From Phytopythium helicoides (lineage: Eukaryota; Oomycota; Peronosporomycetes; Pythiales; Pythiaceae): 64,000 nt of DNA. The stretch spans positions 682,001 to 746,000 of the forward strand of contig JANFNE010000001.1 in the NCBI GenBank assembly GCA_024867545.1, written 5' to 3'. The translations under genes were made by a program, and so were the position numbers. A model generated the notes under the pieces. The model was given only the letters and a program-made list of their open reading frames with translations. It searched no databases and was not told the DNA's origin. Positions 25,746 through 36,586 of the stretch are shown in pieces (position 1 is the first letter of the stretch; each line of letters starts with the position of its first letter).

Positions 25746-28700
25746 GTGCGGCACTTGAAAACGTTCGTGGGGGCGCATCCAATGGACAACAAGGTAGCGC
25801 CGGCCGATGATGATACAGCTAGCGAACGAGGATCACGATTGCGTGCAGCTCCATCGGCACGACAGCTCCCACCACTTTCACGTGACGATATCGATATTGT
25901 AAAAGCGGCAAAGTTGTCTCAAGTGCTTCCACTCTCATCAACAGGCAGCAACTCACGCGAGTCTGATAGATCGGGGTTAAAGCGCGGTCCGCCGTCACTC
26001 GAAATCTCTGCGGCATCTCCTCAGATTGCGGCTACCAGTAACAGTACAGCAGAGCTAGATGTACCGCCAATCAAGCGACGACTATCAATTTCAGGGCCAG
26101 TTCCTTTACACTTTGTAAGTTCACATGAACATTCAACGTGGCGAAGTCGGAGGCGGCGAGCATCAACATCATCAAGCGTTGATCCAAAACCTGAATCTAG
26201 GCATTTGCCACCGCATCATAGATCATACACTCGTCGCCTAAGTGATGGATCTTTGCGAATAATTCGAAGGCTTAGCTCTATCGGTCGCGCATCCTCATGC
26301 CCATCATCAACCGCTGCCAACTTGCACCAACACCATCTGGCCATCACGCAGAACCAGCCCCGCTCAGCAGTTTTTCTATTGGCCCAAGAGCAGAGCAGAA
26401 CATCTCGCATTATACTCAAAGCCGCGAAAATGTACTCTAGAGCAAAACGCTTATTATCCAAGATCCCACTTCCCGTTCTAGATCCGCGTAGCAATGGTAA
26501 ACTCACGTGGGACTCTCTGATCATGGTTATGGTACTATATAGCGCAATTCTCGTCCCCATTCAAGTGGGTTTTCCCGAGATAAGCTTCAGTGACACATGG
26601 ACAAACCTTAACACAGCCTCAGACGTGCTTTTCTGGATGGATGTCGTTCAAAATTTCTTTGTAGGGTTCTACGAGTCTGAAGAAGAACCGATGGTGCGAA
26701 GTCGATCTCGGATAGCGCATCGGTATTTCACGTCTTGGTTTTTCCCCGACGTCGTAGGATACTGCCCATTGAGGCATTCGCTGGACCAGATGGAAGCGCA
26801 AGCTCGATTAACTCGCTCAAACTAACCCGAATTGTTCGGCTGTTCCGTGTCACAAAACTCGCCCGACTGATTAAGCTGCGACAATTTGCGATGAAGATCG
26901 AAGACATGCTGGATCTTGACGCTGTGATGACCCGGATGACTCGGCTTATTGGCCAGGTGCTTCTCGTGACGCATATTTTGTCGTGCTTATGGCATTTAGT
27001 AGGACATGCGTCTGACAGCACCGAGACCTGGATAACAGCCACGAACTTAACCGACGAAAGCTCGGGCGTACGATATCTCTATGCATTTTACTGGGTTGTC
27101 ACGACTCTGGCTGGGGTGGGATTTGGAGATATCCACGCTACAAACACTGATGAACGGCTATTTAGTATTTTTACTGAAGTCGTTGGCGCCTGCGGTTTTG
27201 GTTATTTGATTGGCAACATAACAAAGATCTTGGAGAATTGGAATCGAGAAAAGTCAACACGAGCGCGGAAGTTGAGCATGGTTCAAGCGTTCGTGCAGAA
27301 GAAAGCCATTCCGAAAGCTCTCAAGGCTCGGCTGCTTCGGTACTTTCGGCACTACATTGCGAAGACAAGCGCCTTCGACGAGCGTGAGCTGCTATGTGAA
27401 TTTTCACTTTCTTTGCGAGGTGAGATTCTGCACGAAACGTACAAGAACTCGTTCTTTTTGATACCAGCTTTTCAGCGGTTGAGCCCACAGTTTGTCATGG
27501 ATATGGCTATGTTCATCAAACCACTTATCGCCGTGAAAGGCGACATACTTGCAAAAGAGAATTCTGTGGGTACGGAGATGTTCATTCTAAACTCGGGAAT
27601 TGTTGAAGTCAAGCGAACACCACCAGTGGTTGAATGGATCGTTGTGCTCGAGATCTTGACCGAGCATGGTATCTTTGGTGAATCTTCACTACTGAATTAC
27701 ACATTGCACCAAAACACGTATACAGCCAAGGCGAACTGTGACTTGTACACACTGCCTAAAGAGGACTTTGATCGGCTGATAGAAGAGTTCCCTGACGCTG
27801 AGCAGACTCTAGTGGCCTACCATCAAGAACGCAGTGCCTTATATGATCATGTATTCGATCAGACAATTGCGCGGTATCGCGTGTTTGTCAAATCCCGCAG
27901 TAACGATCCTGTGTCTGCAATGGTTGGTATTGAGAATATTTATCCGACACTAACAGTTCTTCTCGACGGTGTTCTTCGGTCGTACAAGACTGTTCCAATA
28001 CAAATTTTGAAGGCGCTAGCCCTCGATCTGTCCATGGGAGTGTCTGTGTTCAACTCCGTAACTGAAAAGAAGCGTATGATCGAATTACTGTCCGCACAAA
28101 CAGAGATGAGCATGTCGGAGCAACTGATGGAGAAGATCTCCAGACCAATTAATCCTTTAGGCACGTACAAACTTGTATGGGATGTACTAAATGGCGCTCT
28201 GCTTCTCTATTGCACACTCATTATTCCGTATGAAATCGCATTTTTAGAAGAAAATGTCGAAATAAGCGCAGCGTTTGAGACCTTTATGGCTGTGATTTTT
28301 GGTGCCGATATCATTGTAAGCTTTCGTACGGCAGTGGTTGACAAAACTGGCCACATAGTCATTTCAGACCGGACCATATGGTATGAGTACTTGCAGTTCT
28401 GGTTTTGGCTTGATCTGGCGGCGGTACTGCCGTGGACAACAGAACTCGCGTTGAGAGATCACGAAAAGGCAAACAGCAATTACATTCCACTAACGATTGC
28501 GATCCGCTTGCTGAAGCTTGCGCGCGTCATCAAGCTCGTGCGGACAATGACTCGAGCTGAAAACATGGTAGTTATCGCTACTCGCCACACAACTATGCGT
28601 GTGCTGCGGCTTACGTTTAAAGTCGTATTTATCGCACATACTCTCACATGCGGACTAATGATTGTGTCCAAAGCGACGCAGACGATGAGTAGCCCATATC

Positions 28701-29907
28701 GCAATGGGGCCCCAGCAGCATCATTGCAACGCTCCCCGCGTCGTACGACAACTTTGAGACGTATGTACTTTTTCTCTACTGGGCAATCTCGACAATGACA
28801 ACTGTCGGCTACGGTGACAACCCACCGGAAAACCCCGCGGAGGTCGCTTATGTCGCTTTCGGTGTGCTCATTGGGGCTTCCACGTTCACTTACGTCGTGG
28901 GTACACTCTCTAGCCTTGTGGATGAGTTTCATCGGTCATCCGACACCTATCGGGAACGAATGGACCACTTGAAGGCATATCTGAAGGAGCGCGCCATTCC
29001 AAAGCCACTCAGCATGCGGCTGCGCCGTTACTACCAGTATTATCTCCTTCAGCGTGATGATGAAAACGAAGACGCGATCTTGACATCACTCTCTGACAAT
29101 TTGCGTAGTCAGCTTGTGCTTCATCTTAATCGTGACGTTGTAAGCAAGATCAGCTTTTTTGCGACGCAAGATGATGCGTGTGTGAGCTACCTCATGAGTA
29201 TCTTGGACCCTGAGTTCTGTACGCCGGGTGAGTACGTGTTCAAGGAAGGACAGGTGGGCCGCCACATGTACTTTTTGGTCAAGGGCGTGGCCGAAGTGCT
29301 TTTTCACGCAGGCACAAGTCGTGAAACTATTGTCACCACTCTGTTGGAAGGCAGCTACTTTGGGGAGATCGCGATGCTCACGCGCTCGAAGCGAGCAGCC
29401 AGTATTCGCGCCAAGACGTATATCAGCCTGTTTGTGCTGAGTCGCGTGGGTCTAGACCGTATCTCGCTACACTATCCGGAGATGGCGAGCAATATCCTTG
29501 CCGAGTTCCGCAAGAAGATCACGAATATCAAGAAAACGTCGGTCAAGCAGCTGGGGCCTTTAATCACGGAAGACCTCAAGCAGGCGCGCATGCGCAGCGG
29601 GTTCGTGAGCGGCGGTAGCCTGTCGGAGCTGCAAGAGACTTTGGCCGACCTGGAAACTATTGTGGGTCGCATCGTGCAGATCTACGGCGGCGGCGACAAG
29701 GGCAAACGCAAGGCTCTGGCGTGCGTCATGCAGCACCTGCATAAGTACGAGTTCTCGCTGGACGACTTTCTGCTCGCGGCCGAGGAGCTCTCGGTGCTCC
29801 GAGAGTCCTCCAGCTCCTCTCTGCAGTCTCTTCCTCGCGGCAACTTCTCCGGCACGGTGCTCAACCGCCTGCAGATCCAGATGCGCCGCCGCTCGAGCTT
29901 TTCCTAG
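25746..29907 (+). CDS. Tandem double cyclic-nucleotide-gated cation channel (2 x 6-TM, 2 x CNBD)
   Basis: About 1,380 residues with no intron seen. A disordered Ser/Arg-rich N terminus of roughly 240 residues is followed by repeat 1: S1 from about 26510, S4 LTRIVRLFRVTKLARLIKLR, pore TTLAGVGFGDI (filter at 27112-27129), C-linker and CNBD (about 27530-27810). Repeat 2: S1 from about 28170, S4 IAIRLLKLARVIKLVRTMTR, pore STMTTVGYGDN (28801-28818), C-linker and CNBD (about 29215-29480). CNBD2 has the phosphate-cassette pattern FGEIAML...RAAS; CNBD1 (FGESSLLNYTLHQNT) lacks the Arg. Two single-base breaks interrupt the frame, near 26755 and at the GGGGCCCC of 28706-28713, both inside conserved segments. 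A later start at 25782 (MDNKV) is possible. Expected to work as a dimer of two-repeat subunits. Confidence 0.88.
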
Positions 29908-30058
29908 TCACGTTGAAGTTGAAATCGAATTGAAGCGAGTAACGCCACACTCTCGGATCAACGACCTCCTACCTGTCACTGTTCCGCGAGAGCGACCAAG
30001 AACGCGTGCCGAAGGCTTCCAGGCGCGTGCCGTGGAAGAAGCGGATCTCCAGGCGGCG

Positions 30059-32023
30059 ATGTGGGCTTCCTCGGCGGCTCTGGAGGCGCCCGCGGGCTGT
30101 GAGGCGCGGCCGTTCGACCCCAACGTGACGCTGGGGCCGCTGGGCATCGACTACCTGCACCTGCACTACTGCGTGTTCGCGGGGCTGCCGCTGCTGTCGG
30201 CGGCCGCGCTGCTCGCGTGGCTCGCGCTGCTCTTCTACCTGCGTGAGTGAGGCGCGCGGTCTGCGGCTTTGGCTGGGCTAACGCGCGGTGGCTGCGGCAG
30301 TGGGGAGCACGGCGGACGGATACTTCTCGCCCACGCTCGCCAGCATCAGCGACAAGGTGCGCACCGGCGATCTCCCGCCTTCCCCAGCCGCGCTGACTCG
30401 CTCGGGACTGCCATGCAGCTCCATGTGCCCTACGACGTCGCGGGGGTCACCTTCCTGGCGTTCGGCAATGGCGCGCCCGACGTGTTCTCGTCCATCGCAG
30501 CGTACTCGTCGGGCGTGAACGCGGCGGGCATCAACGAGCTGCTGGGCGGCGCCATGTTCGTGTCCACAGTCGTCGTCGGCTGCGTGGCGCTGGCCAGCAA
30601 CGTGCAGGTCCAGCGCTGGTCGTTCATACGCGACGCCGGCACGCTCGTCATTGTGCTGGTGCTGCTCGTGACGCTGGGAGGCAGCAAGCATGCCGGCGCG
30701 GTTAGCGCGTTCATGCTGCCATTGATGTACGTTGTCTACGTTGGGACGGTGGTGCTGCCGGCGTGTCTTGCCAAGTCGAGTGGCGTGCAGCATGCAGCGG
30801 TAAATGCCGAGTCGCCTCGGAAAGGAGCAGCGATGGTGTTGTCAGCGTTTTGGCATGTGCTCTCGCCTCGCAAGGATGAGGAAACTCAAGAAGGATACAA
30901 GTTCCTCACTCGTGAAGAATCAGGAGGCGACACAAAAATGCACCACAACTCGGAGTCGAAGAACAGTTCGCCAAGAATGACATCACCACGCTTTTTGAGC
31001 AAGCTTTATGAAGATCACTTTGAGAGCGGCGTCTACAACGAAGCGTTGTCGTCCCCATTGATCACCCAGGAAGATCGAGAGCAAGCCGAACAAATTGAGA
31101 TGGAGAACGCATCTTCTCTAGGAAGGATTGGATTCACGACTGGCGGAGGCTTGCTGGCGGCTGCGTACTGGCGTCATCTGCGCTGGAGGTGGGGTATGAA
31201 GCGCAGCATCGTCCGGGTCTGGTCAAGTGATTCGTCGATCTTTGTGAAGTTTTTCTCCGTGCCTCAGGCTGTGATGCTGGCAATGAGAGATGTGAGTGTT
31301 CCCCTACTGGATCAGGACGAGTGGAGGCGCTCACTTGCGTCGTTATCACCGATCACGGTGCCGCTACTTGTGCTTTTGGTCACTGAGCACGTCAACGACG
31401 AGATCTACGTGCGCTTCCTTTCGCGGAGCATCCCTCTGTGGCAGCCGGTCCTCGCTGCTGGCTGTTTGGTTGGTCTCATCGTTTCGTTTACGACGCATCG
31501 ATCGCATGCACCAACATCGTTCTTGTACTGCGCATTCTTCCTGATGCTCGCATTTGTGTCGTGTATCTGCTGGATCTACGCAGTCGCGAACGAGCTCGTG
31601 GCGCTGCTAGTCGCTGGGGGAATCATCAGCCACATCAGCAACAGTCTGCTGAGTCTGACGGTACTTGCTTGGGGCAACTCGGTCAGCGATCTCATCACTG
31701 ACGTCTCGGTCGCTCGCGCTGGCTTCGCGCAAATGGCGATCGCCGGGTGTTTTGGCGGTCTCGTATTCAACATCCTGTTGGGTCTCGGCATCCCGATGGT
31801 TATCACGTTTTTCAATGGCCATACGCTGAACATTGGACTGGATGCGCACGCGCACATCTCGCTAACGTTCCTGCTCGTCTCGATGACGTCGACAATTGCT
31901 GTTTTCATCCGGCATGGCTTCCACTGCCCGGCATGGTACGGGAAGCTGCTCATCGGTTACTACGGCATCTATTCAATTGTCAACTTGGTCGTAGCCTTCC
32001 GTGAGGGCCATGCAGATGTGTGA
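30059..32023 (+). CDS. NCLX: NCLX/CCX-type Na+(Li+)/Ca2+ exchanger
   Basis: Cation/Ca2+ exchanger of the NCLX branch, in other eukaryotes located in mitochondrial or endomembranes. Exons 30059-30242, 30301-30356, 30419-32023 join in phase to 614 residues. Alpha-1 repeat: DVAGVTFLAFGNGAPDVFSS followed by INELLGGAMFVSTVVVG. Alpha-2 repeat: VLAWGNSVSDLITDVSVARA and CFGGLVFNILLGLGI. A long charged cytosolic loop (about residues 210-330) separates the repeats, with about ten hydrophobic segments overall. The upstream LGSTADGYFSPTLASISD block in exon 2 is typical of NCLX. The chosen start (MWASSAALE) follows an in-frame longer frame without a clear ATG context. Confidence 0.93.
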
Positions 32024-32131
32024 AGGAGACGCACCAACAACATACTAGGCAGAAAAGAACGAGTGGAACTACTGTAGACTCGAGAATTGATTTTCCAACA
32101 CGCAAATCTTCTTGACTTCGACTTGACGCGC

Positions 32132-32438
32132 CTACCTCGTCTGTTTTGGCGCGCCGGGCGTCGCTGAGGCCGCGATTGAGCAGTGTGACTGCACGCGGTT
32201 CTCGTAGCCCTTCCATACCTGGCACGTGAAGGCCAGATCCTCGCGGAACGCGTCGCTCTTCTGCGATGGCAGCCCAGGTTACCAACACATGTCCGCACGA
32301 AAATAAAAAATTGTTCCACAGCACGAGACAGACCTCGATCTGGACGTTGATCTCCTTCAACACCTCATTCAGGCGTGCCACCGAACCCGAGATGCGCTGC
32401 AGAAGCGCCTGCGGTCGTCCCCATAACGTGTTGGGCAT
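32132..32438 (-). CDS. DAD4: DASH/Dam1 complex subunit Dad4-like, 77 residues
   Basis: Small kinetochore protein; in fungi Dad4 is a subunit of the ring that couples kinetochores to microtubules. Two exons, 32438-32334 and 32260-32132, separated by a 73-bp GT-AG intron, phase 0. Exon 1 reads ALLQRISGSVARLNEVLKEI, matching the Dad4 pattern I-L-x-R-I-x-x-x-x-x-R-L-N-E; exon 2 has TCQVWKGYENRVQSH, matching the family's C-terminal W-x-x-Y-x-x-x-V-x-F/S-H. Length is close to the 72 residues of the yeast protein. The tail is short and polar. It follows the helicase gene on the same strand. Confidence 0.8.
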
Positions 32439-32918
32439 GGGATTTTACGATTGCAAAAATCTCGAAAATACCGCACCTTTTGCTTCTCTTCGTGGGGATC
32501 TAGAGGGAATTGGAGGCAACAAGCGGCATTAAAAGACGCAGCAGGGGGAGAGAAGGGCGTTAGCGCATCTGCTCGCGAGTTGGAAGCGGCACAGGCGAGC
32601 GAGGCTGCCCGTAACGCGAGCGTCTTCGTACTCTGCATGGTGGTCAACGTTGCGGCCTTTGAAAAATGTGAGTGAGTGGAGTCGGCGACGAGGCTAACAA
32701 TCGATTGGCTAAAACTACATCACTAAAAAAGATGATTGGCTCGGTAGTCGAATTATTTTTGCCCAATAAGTATTCCAAAATATTTGAATGACATTATCCG
32801 TAGTTGACGCGCCTCTTTTGTTCTATGCTCTGATTGGACAATTACCAACACTTGGAGTGACATGGCACTGAGGCGGAGCAGCTTGACCCAGTTGAAGTTG
32901 CAGTGTCAATCCTCTATC
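32439..32918. promoter_or_regulatory. Spacer between helicase and DAD4 with three ATTGG boxes
   Basis: Holds the 3' end of the helicase transcript and the DAD4 promoter. ATTGG occurs at 32704-32708, 32734-32738 and 32832-32836. A plus-strand open frame (about 32451-32675) with a helical ELEAAQASEAARNAS segment, followed by GTGAGT, may be a small unannotated gene or chance; no partner exon was identified. Confidence 0.4.
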
Positions 32919-35900
32919 CTAGTACGTGGCCTCCTTCAGATCGGCAGCAACCCACGCGATCAGTGTCTTGATGAGCTCGACGTCGTGCTGACGAAGAGCT
33001 TCTGCCTCCGGACTGGCTGCAGCCTCGTTGCGCCGCTGCGAAGCGTCATGCAGACGATCGAGATGCCGGTAGAAGGCGGCGCGCAAGCGATCGCGGATCG
33101 TGAGCACGCTGAACGCATCGTCCATCGACTGGAACTCGAACACTATCCAGTCGTCTATAATCAGCAGCCAACGCTGCTCGGGCTCATCCTCGCCGCCGAA
33201 AATGTTTTCAAACTGCAGCGTCTCGGGGTTTCCCATGAGGAGCAGAAGAAGAAGCTCCGACGGTAGCTTGGTCGCGTACTTTGCCAGTCGCGTACGTTCC
33301 GACTGCATCATTTCGTGATACACGATCCACTCAAGTGGCTCGCTGTCAGCATCGTCAGCCCCGTTTCCGTTGCGCTGCTTCTTGGATGCCTTGCCGTTTG
33401 ATCCCAGCCACGCAACCATGGACGTTCCATCCATTTTGACCTTGACCTTCTCCTTGGACGTCCAGTTTCGACTCACTGATGAGCGCGAGAACAGCACATT
33501 CGGATACATTCCAGCACTTAGCGCCATCAAGTACGCACTCAGTTTCTCCATGTGGAGAAGTGGTCCTTCTGGTCCACAAAGTTGTGTGGCAGGCGTCATG
33601 CCGAGTAGTTCCATATCGTTCTGGAGCTGGCGGTAGATCGAGTAAATCTGCTCCAGCGTCGGTCGATGCAGCATATTCCGGGAGCAAAACTCGTCCTTCA
33701 TGCGGAACGAGCGCGACGGAAAGTTGACGTACGCCTCAAAAGCCTTCCACAGCGCGAAGTGGTCACTTTGGAGTAGAAGACGCGGGCTTGCACCGCGTAC
33801 AAACGACTCCTTCGATGCCTCAACCTGCCGCAACTCCGCTGCTGTCATTCCCAAAAAGTTCAAAAACGGGTCACGGTAGCCACTCAAAGCTGATGTTGTC
33901 TGGAGCACGCTATCAAAACATCCGAGAATGTGGCTCCACAACACAAGCTTGCCCATCTGAACAGGTACACCGCCAGTGCAAATGTGTGCGAGATGCCAGC
34001 CGAAGAGGGTAAGCCCTTTACTCGGGCTTTCCAAAGCATTCATATCTGTGAGGCGCTGGAGTGCTGCGTCAATCGCAAGATCACTGGGAGCATCCATCGC
34101 CTGCATGATAAATCGCTTGGCGTCAGAAATATGGAGCTTCCGCTCGAAAATCAAAAGCTTGATTTGAAGCATGAGCTCCTCCAAAGGAGTGGTCAGCAGC
34201 TCTGGGAGCATGAACTGCTTCATGGCAGTCTCGTAGCGCGCTTGTGAGAACAAGCGGAAGCAAATTCCAGCGCGAACGCGACCAGCTCGACCAGTTCGCT
34301 GCACACAATTAGCACGCGCAATCCAAGTTGTCTGGAGGCCCATCACAAACGAAGAGCTCGACGTTGTTGCAAGAGCATGAGCCTGCTTTGACTTGCCACA
34401 GTCGATCACGAAGACAACATCTTCAATCGTAAGACTTGTCTCCGCGATATTGGTGGCCAAAATCAACTTGCGTTTGCCTCTTGGCGGCGTCAAGAACGCA
34501 CGTCGTTGCTCTTGAGCTGACAGCCGCGAGTGCAACAGTGCAATCTCATATTTCGAGGATGTCGACGGAGATCGAAGTAGCGCTCGCTCCATGAAAGAGA
34601 TTTCTTCCCACCCGGGCAGGAACACAAGAATCGCACCTTTCCCACTTGGGCTGTCAGGGCTTCCGTGAAGGGGGAACTGCTTGTCAACAAGATACAGAAG
34701 CTGGAGAAGGAGATCGTAATCCACCGACTGGTCTCGAGACAGCGCATCTTCTTGACGCTCATAGGCTGAGAGCAATGCACTCTTTTCAGAGTCATCGAAA
34801 CGACTCAGTATCTGCTCGACAACACCTCCAAAATCAGCCGAATCAACACTTTGGTGGGAAGCTTGGACCTCCGTCACAGCAGCCGGAGCGACCGGAGCGC
34901 TAACCACATCAGAGGGTGGCTCCCCATAGCACGTCGCAACATGCAAACCAAACGCCTCAGCATCAGGAAAACCGCCACCACCGCACATAGGGCACTGAAG
35001 TCCACTGTCAGCGCTTGCGGCTGCACTGCTATAGGCTGCACCACTGTAGCTGGACGCCGAGTGCTGACTATCTTCAAATGGTGCCATGCGCTCAGCCTCC
35101 AGCAATGCTAACACGTCTTCTAAAAACACAGTCTTGACTGGGAAGCACCGGCCACCAACCATCTCAAGAATCGGTGCAGAGTACTCGGGCTGGAAGTAAG
35201 CAGAAAACTTCTCGACTTGGATTGTGGCGCTCATCAAGATGACCTTGAGATCCTTTCGCTGCTTGAGGATAGACGACTTCAGAAGGATGAGCAGGAAATC
35301 CGTAAACTGGTCGCGCTCGTGAACTTCGTCGAGAATCAAGTGAGAGAATCCAAGTGCAGTAGGGTCATTGTTGAGCCACTTTAGCAACGTGCCAGTTGTG
35401 CAAAAGATAAGCTTGGACTTATCGACGCTGAACGAACTGTCGAACCGGATAGCGTGCCCAACCTCTTGCGAGTTCATATTCCCGTTGGAACGCTCTTTTG
35501 AGACTCTCTCTGCAAGCGAAATCGCACTCAGTCGCCGCGGCTGTGTGCACACAATGCGCGTGTTCCCGATCTCTCCCTTTGCGATGGCATCATCGAGGAG
35601 GAACTGCGGGATCTGTGTCGACTTGCCACAGCCCGTATCTCCCGAAATGACAACGATCTGGTTGCTTTCGACCAGCTCTAAGATCTGCTGTCTGTATCCT
35701 GCCACGGGCAAATTCGTTGCAGCCTTCGACGGTTTTGGTGGGTTTGCTGGCGCCGACTTCTTTGCAGCGTCACCCCGCCGGAGCGGTCGAAATAGTGGGC
35801 GTCCGCTTCCACGGTTGTGCGTCTTGCTACTTGGGAGAGCTGTGAATGCCGAGTCTTTCATGCCGCTCCACGGATCCACGACGGGCATGGCCGTCTTGGG

Positions 35901-36428
35901 AGCTGGCGGGACGGGATACTTGTCCATATACTTGTGCACAACTGGCGCGAGTCCCGAGACCGGGATAGGGGACAGCCGCAGCGAAACCTGCTGCATGGCC
36001 GCGTTCTTCTTGACCTTGGCGACGTGGATGAATCTGTTCTCGCCCTTGCCCGAGCTCTTGGAGAAGAGCCCGTACTTCTCGGCCACCGAGTGGATGTACC
36101 TGCGCTGCGTGTTGTCCAGGTCCTTGGGGAAGCTCAGCTCGAACCGCTCGGCGTCCTCCACGAGCGCCTGCAGCTGCGCCTGCACGTCCATGCAGAACTC
36201 GGCGTCGAGGCTGATGCCGTCGTCGCCGCGCCCTCCGCCGCGACCTCCGCGCGGCCCGTTGTTCGGCCGCGGCTTCTTGGCGTCTTTCGGCCGGTCGTCC
36301 GGCCGCCCGCGGCCTCGTCCGCGACCCGCGCCGCGCCCGCCGTCTGCCGAGCCGCCTCTGCCGCGCCCTCGGCCGCCTCGGCCCCTCGCGCCGCCGCCCG
36401 ACGGCCGCCTGGAGCCCTGCGCGTCCAT
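32919..36428 (-). CDS. DEAH-box RNA helicase with RGG, R3H and inserted zinc finger
   Basis: 1,169 residues in a single exon. Order: Arg/Gly-rich N terminus (residues 1-70), R3H domain (about 95-140, ERFELSFPKDLDNTQRRYIH ... GENRFIHV), RecA1 with motif I GDTGCGKSTQIPQ (about 260), motif Ia TQPRRLSAISLAERV, motif II DEVHERD, motif III SATI; a zinc finger CPMCGGGG...LHVATC spaced C-x2-C-x13-H-x3-C (near plus-strand 34950-35000); RecA2 with NIAETSLTI and motif VI QRTGRAGRV; then the HA2 and OB-like C terminus. This places it with the DHX36/DHX57/YTHDC2 group of DEAH/RHA helicases. Probably unwinds structured RNA in the cytoplasm or nucleus. The reading frame is intact, unusual for a gene this long in this window. 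Confidence 0.93.
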   Translation of the reverse strand: MDAQGSRRPSGGGARGRGGRGRGRGGSADGGRGAGRGRGRGRPDDRPKDAKKPRPNNGPRGGRGGGRGDDGISLDAEFCMDVQAQLQALVEDAERFELSFPKDLDNTQRRYIHSVAEKYGLFSKSSGKGENRFIHVAKVKKNAAMQQVSLRLSPIPVSGLAPVVHKYMDKYPVPPAPKTAMPVVDPWSGMKDSAFTALPSSKTHNRGSGRPLFRPLRRGDAAKKSAPANPPKPSKAATNLPVAGYRQQILELVESNQIVVISGDTGCGKSTQIPQFLLDDAIAKGEIGNTRIVCTQPRRLSAISLAERVSKERSNGNMNSQEVGHAIRFDSSFSVDKSKLIFCTTGTLLKWLNNDPTALGFSHLILDEVHERDQFTDFLLILLKSSILKQRKDLKVILMSATIQVEKFSAYFQPEYSAPILEMVGGRCFPVKTVFLEDVLALLEAERMAPFEDSQHSASSYSGAAYSSAAASADSGLQCPMCGGGGFPDAEAFGLHVATCYGEPPSDVVSAPVAPAAVTEVQASHQSVDSADFGGVVEQILSRFDDSEKSALLSAYERQEDALSRDQSVDYDLLLQLLYLVDKQFPLHGSPDSPSGKGAILVFLPGWEEISFMERALLRSPSTSSKYEIALLHSRLSAQEQRRAFLTPPRGKRKLILATNIAETSLTIEDVVFVIDCGKSKQAHALATTSSSSFVMGLQTTWIARANCVQRTGRAGRVRAGICFRLFSQARYETAMKQFMLPELLTTPLEELMLQIKLLIFERKLHISDAKRFIMQAMDAPSDLAIDAALQRLTDMNALESPSKGLTLFGWHLAHICTGGVPVQMGKLVLWSHILGCFDSVLQTTSALSGYRDPFLNFLGMTAAELRQVEASKESFVRGASPRLLLQSDHFALWKAFEAYVNFPSRSFRMKDEFCSRNMLHRPTLEQIYSIYRQLQNDMELLGMTPATQLCGPEGPLLHMEKLSAYLMALSAGMYPNVLFSRSSVSRNWTSKEKVKVKMDGTSMVAWLGSNGKASKKQRNGNGADDADSEPLEWIVYHEMMQSERTRLAKYATKLPSELLLLLLMGNPETLQFENIFGGEDEPEQRWLLIIDDWIVFEFQSMDDAFSVLTIRDRLRAAFYRHLDRLHDASQRRNEAAASPEAEALRQHDVELIKTLIAWVAADLKEATY

Positions 36429-36586
36429 GGATCAAGGCGAGGAGCTGCAGCTTCGGCCGGCGTCTCGATTTGGTGGCAGGGGGAAGGAGATCGGGGCAGA
36501 CACAAAATCGAGGGAGATTGATAAACTTGGCTTCACTATCGTCACAAAAATGAATACTAGTGTAGCCATCGGAAGGCGTCACCAGA
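36429..36586. other. Short spacer upstream of the helicase
   Basis: 158 bp between the helicase start and the stop of the ankyrin-pseudokinase, both minus strand. Helicase promoter by position; no motif singled out. Confidence 0.4.

Noticed and set aside
32451..32675. 75-residue plus-strand frame upstream of DAD4
   Set aside because: Helical composition is suggestive and a GTGAGT follows, but no second exon, homolog or start context was found; mentioned only in the spacer entry.
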